64,000 nucleotides of DNA, taken from positions 55,052 to 119,051 of the forward strand of contig JBGPCZ010000001.1 of assembly GCA_041482015.1 (NCBI GenBank). Direction: 5' to 3'. This DNA comes from JACQFK01 sp041482015. GTDB taxonomy: Bacteria > Planctomycetota > MHYJ01 > JACPRB01. How positions within the stretch are numbered: the first letter of the stretch is position 1; the number at the start of each line of letters is the position of its first letter. The notes beneath the pieces were generated by a model that did not search any database, had not been told where the DNA came from, and saw only the letters and a list, made by a program, of their open reading frames with translations. Made by a program: the position numbers and the translations under genes. Below are positions 61,305-64,000 of the stretch, one piece after another.

Positions 61305-62519
61305 GTGGGCGAACTTTACCGCAAAGGACTGGGACAGAAGGCCGGCGTCAAGGAGAAGCTGGCCGAGGATTTCCACCACAGCTCCGTGGTCCGCCGCATC
61401 AAGGAGAACGGATTCACGCTCGAAACGGACGGGATCGTCCTCCGCATGGCGCGCGAGTTGGGGTTCTGCTACGGGGTCGAGCGCACCGTGCAGTACGCCT
61501 ATGAAGCGCTCGCCCAGTGGCCCGACTCCCCCATCTACATCACCGACGAGATCATCCACAATCCCCAGGTGAACGAGAAGCTGATGAGCCTGGGGATGAA
61601 GTTCCTGCACGGCCGCTACGCCTGCGGGAAGAAGATCGACGACCTCCAGAAGGGCGACATCGTCATCCTCCCCGCCTTCGGAGTCACCGTCGAGGAGATG
61701 AAGGCGCTCCAGGCCCGCGGCTGCGAGCTCGTGGACACGACCTGCGGCTCGGTGCTCAACGTCTGGAAGAACGTGGAGCGCTACTCGCGCGAGGGGGCGA
61801 CCGCGATCGTCCACGGCAAATACTCGCACGAGGAGACCCGCGCGACCACGTCGCAGGTCGGCAAGTACCCGCGCGGCAAGTACCTCGTCGTCCGCGACCT
61901 GGCCGAGGCCGACGGGGTCTGCGATTACATCCGCAAGGGAGGCGACCGCGCGGCCTTCCTCACGCGGTTCGAGAAGAGCGTCTCGCCGGGATTCGACCCG
62001 GACCGCGACCTCGAGCGCATGGGGCTCGCCAACCAGACCACGATGATGTCGACCGAGTCGATGGAGATCCAGCGCCGGCTCCGGCGGGCGATGGTCGACC
62101 GTCACGGCGAGGCCGAGACGGCGACGCGCTTCATCTCGTTCGACACGATCTGCTCCGCCACGCAGGACCGGCAGGACACGCTCCTGGAGCTGCTGAAGTC
62201 CCATCCGCTCGACCTGGTCCTCGTCGTCGGCGGCTACAACAGTTCGAACACCGGGCACCTCGCGGAGCTCGGCTCGCAGTACGCTCCGACGTACCACGTC
62301 GAGAACGAGGACGGGCTCGTCTCGACGGGGGAGATCCGGTATCGCGACCCGCATGCGGGGACGCTCGTCTCCAGGCGGGAGTGGCTCCCGGAGGGAAAGA
62401 TCACGATCGGAATCACGGCGGGCGCGAGCACGCCGGACAACATCGTGGGACGGGTCATCGAACGACTGTTCGAACTCCGTCGACTGGCCCCCCAGGCCCA
62501 GGGTGCACCGGTTCGTTGA
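61305..62519 (+). CDS. ispH: 4-hydroxy-3-methylbut-2-enyl diphosphate reductase (IspH/LytB)
   Basis: 404 residues from a GTG placed 10 bases after a -10 box; the longer upstream frame is antisense to the ABC gene and is not protein-like. The three 4Fe-4S cysteines are present: Cys55 (GFCYGVER), Cys147 (DTTCGSV) and Cys283 (DTICSATQDRQ), with IIHNPQVN and HGKYSHEET for substrate binding. At about 400 residues with an N-terminal extension it is the long type seen in cyanobacteria and plants, not the 315-residue E. coli type. It makes IPP and DMAPP, the last step of the MEP pathway, and so feeds the squalene-hopene cyclase gene 73 bases downstream. Confidence 0.95.
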   Translation: MGELYRKGLGQKAGVKEKLAEDFHHSSVVRRIKENGFTLETDGIVLRMARELGFCYGVERTVQYAYEALAQWPDSPIYITDEIIHNPQVNEKLMSLGMKFLHGRYACGKKIDDLQKGDIVILPAFGVTVEEMKALQARGCELVDTTCGSVLNVWKNVERYSREGATAIVHGKYSHEETRATTSQVGKYPRGKYLVVRDLAEADGVCDYIRKGGDRAAFLTRFEKSVSPGFDPDRDLERMGLANQTTMMSTESMEIQRRLRRAMVDRHGEAETATRFISFDTICSATQDRQDTLLELLKSHPLDLVLVVGGYNSSNTGHLAELGSQYAPTYHVENEDGLVSTGEIRYRDPHAGTLVSRREWLPEGKITIGITAGASTPDNIVGRVIERLFELRRLAPQAQGAPVR

Positions 62520-62592
62520 CAGGAACCGGCTTCTTGCTGTAAGCAGTAGTGCCGTTTTGGGTGTATTATTGCCTTCAGGGAGAGTTGAGAGC
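62520..62592. other. Short spacer between ispH and the cyclase gene
   Basis: 73 bases. It contains TATTAT (a possible -10) and a GGGAG purine stretch before the GTG at 62593, which is probably the ribosome site. No strong hairpin, so read-through from ispH is likely. Confidence 0.4.
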
Positions 62593-64000
62593 GTGAACGA
62601 GGCGTTGCTGGGTGCGCGACGGGAAGACACTTACCGCTCCGGGCGGGGTGACCTCCGTCTCGAGCAGTCCATCGACGCCGCCCAGCGCCACCTCCTCTCC
62701 CGCCAGTCCCCCGCCGGCTTCTGGGAATCCGAGCTGATCGGCGATTCGACCCTCGAGTCGGACGCCGTGATGCTCATGCACTACCTGGGCACGGTGGACC
62801 CGGAACGCCAGGGCCGACTGCTCCGCTACGTCCTCAGCCAGCAGAACACGGACGGCGGCTGGCCGGTCTTCAACGGCGGCCCAAGCGACCCCAACGCCAC
62901 GCTCAAGGCCTACTTCGCGCTCCGCCTCGCCGGGTACACCGACGAGGACCCGAACCTCCTGCGGGCGCGCTCGCGCATCGTCGCGTTCGGCGGGATCGAG
63001 GCGTGCAACAGCTACACGAAGTTCTACCTCGCCATCTTCGGGCAGTACGACTGGAACCGGCTGCCCACGATGCTGCCGGAGATCATGCTGCTTCCCGAGG
63101 CCGCGTGGGGGATCAACCTCTACCGCATCTCCGCGTGGACGCGCGCGATCGTCGTGCCGATGCTGATCATCTACGCGCTCCGCCCGCGCGTGAAGATCGG
63201 GTTCTCCGTGAAGGACCTGATCCTGCCGGGCGTGACGTGCTCGCTCAAGCCGGGCAAGGATGCCTTCTGGAGCACGTGCTTCCAGATCTTCGACCGCGTG
63301 ATGTGCTTCTTCAACCGCCTCGACGTGCGGTGGCTGCGGAAGATCGCGCTCCGCAAGGCCGAGGGCTGGATGCTGGAGCGGATGGAGCCGCCGGGCGGAC
63401 TCGGCGCGATTTACCCGCCCATGCTGAACTCGATCATCGCGCTCCGCGCGCTCGGCTACGAACTCGACCACCCCGTGCTGGCCAAGGCGCTGCGCGAGTT
63501 CCGCGACCTCGAGGTGAAGGACGGCGACCTGACGCGCGTGCAGCCCTGCTACTCGGTGATCTGGGACACCGCGTGGGCCGTGCATGCGCTCGCGCGCGGA
63601 AACGGCCCCGACCCCGTCGCCGTGCAGAAGGGCGCCGAGTGGCTTTTCTCCAAGCAGATCTTCCAGGGCGGCGACTGGCAGAAGAATTGTCCGAAGGGGG
63701 AGCCCGGCGCGTGGGCGTTCGAGCACGACAACCCCTTCTACCCCGACACGGACGACACGTCGGCAGTCCTCATGGGGCTCCTCTTCGCGGGGCGCCGCGA
63801 CGATCCGGGATTCCACGAGGGCGTGCGCTGGCTGCTCGCGATGCAGAACCCCGACGGCGGCTGGGGCGCGTTCGACCGGAACGTCAACATCCAGATCCTC
63901 GAGCACCTGCCCTGGGCGGACCACAACGCCCTCTTGGACCCGAGCACCGCGGATTTGACGGGCCGGATCCTCGAATTCTTCGGCTACTACGGATCGCGCC
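62593..64000 (+). CDS. shc: Squalene-hopene cyclase (3' end outside the window)
   Basis: The frame is open from the GTG at 62593 to the window end; 469 codons are visible of about 630-680 expected. N-terminal repeats include SPAGFWESELIGDSTLESDAV and QW motifs QNTDGGWPVF and QNPDGGWGAF. The substrate-binding run EACNSYTKFYLAIFGQYDW is typical, and the catalytic DXDD box is DTDD at 385-388 (PDTDDTSAV), the acid that protonates squalene. The monotopic membrane enzyme cyclises squalene to hopene, the first committed step of hopanoids. It follows ispH on the same strand. The DXDD and QW motifs separate it from diterpene cyclases; oxidosqualene-type enzymes carry DCT-A in place of DXDD. Confidence 0.93.
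   Translation, partial: MNEALLGARREDTYRSGRGDLRLEQSIDAAQRHLLSRQSPAGFWESELIGDSTLESDAVMLMHYLGTVDPERQGRLLRYVLSQQNTDGGWPVFNGGPSDPNATLKAYFALRLAGYTDEDPNLLRARSRIVAFGGIEACNSYTKFYLAIFGQYDWNRLPTMLPEIMLLPEAAWGINLYRISAWTRAIVVPMLIIYALRPRVKIGFSVKDLILPGVTCSLKPGKDAFWSTCFQIFDRVMCFFNRLDVRWLRKIALRKAEGWMLERMEPPGGLGAIYPPMLNSIIALRALGYELDHPVLAKALREFRDLEVKDGDLTRVQPCYSVIWDTAWAVHALARGNGPDPVAVQKGAEWLFSKQIFQGGDWQKNCPKGEPGAWAFEHDNPFYPDTDDTSAVLMGLLFAGRRDDPGFHEGVRWLLAMQNPDGGWGAFDRNVNIQILEHLPWADHNALLDPSTADLTGRILEFFGYYGSR

Noticed and set aside
60513..62630. 705-codon frame as one protein
   Set aside because: Only the first 225 codons from 61190 are an ABC ATPase; the part upstream is antisense to ispH, whose three cluster cysteines are intact.

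Overview
The window is GC-rich bacterial DNA with almost no non-coding space; no gap between genes exceeds 300 bases. Several families point to the Planctomycetota or a close PVC-group relative: two PVC-type membrane-bound dehydrogenase/HEAT/cytochrome c proteins, a DUF1501 + PSD1-DUF1549-DUF1553 pair, a Rhodopirellula-type ECF sigma factor coupled to a FecR/LamG membrane protein, many Tat and lipoprotein signals, DUF1080 and ceramidase-like proteins, and hopanoid genes. The assignment rests on gene content only. I saw no rRNA, tRNA, CRISPR array or insertion sequence.

Layout. (1) 1-11517, + strand: a tightly packed operon whose first five genes overlap by 4 bases. It encodes a giant dehydrogenase-HEAT-cytochrome c-ThuA-hydrolase-hydrolase fusion (5' end outside the window), three ceramidase-like lipoproteins (one fused to a PIG-L deacetylase), a Tat-exported Gfo/Idh/MocA oxidoreductase and a lipoprotein with two DUF1080 domains. 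ThuA, Gfo/Idh and DUF1080 are the components of 3-keto-glycoside catabolism, so this looks like an extracytoplasmic route for a glycoside carrying N-acyl or ester groups. (2) 11532-14400, - strand: a stress/dormancy-like set (tandem universal stress protein, two CBS proteins, HPF fused to a cold-shock domain, a CBM48 protein). (3) 14678-22450: a small lipoprotein, a YgiQ radical SAM protein, a 2OG-Fe(II) oxygenase-like protein, a membrane-fused spermidine-synthase-like protein and an amidohydrolase lipoprotein. (4) 22468-31818, - strand: three large exported proteins (GH-A-like glycosidase with CARDB repeats, PVC dehydrogenase, sugar-dehydrogenase/Ig/di-haem protein), two of them ending in Cys-TM-Arg sorting-type tails. 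(5) 31890-38017: sigma/FecR pair, exported proteins and two SGNH hydrolases. (6) 38019-49690, - strand: DUF1553-DUF1501-LamG operon, cardiolipin synthase, amidase, a large exported HEAT protein and an exported galactonate-dehydratase-like enzyme. (7) 49815-55618: SNF2 helicase, DUF6797 protein, TPR lipoprotein. (8) 55622-64000: FAH-family hydrolase, a class III aminotransferase that may be HpnO, an ABC transporter, IspH and the first two thirds of squalene-hopene cyclase.

Regulation visible in the sequence: several genes have a sigma-70-like -10 box (TATACT, TAGACT, TATAAT or TACACC) only 8-12 bases before the start codon and mostly lack a Shine-Dalgarno sequence, which implies leaderless or nearly leaderless mRNAs. 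Others have strong AGGAGG sites. Two convergent gene pairs end in very long, near-perfect palindromes with a 1-base centre.
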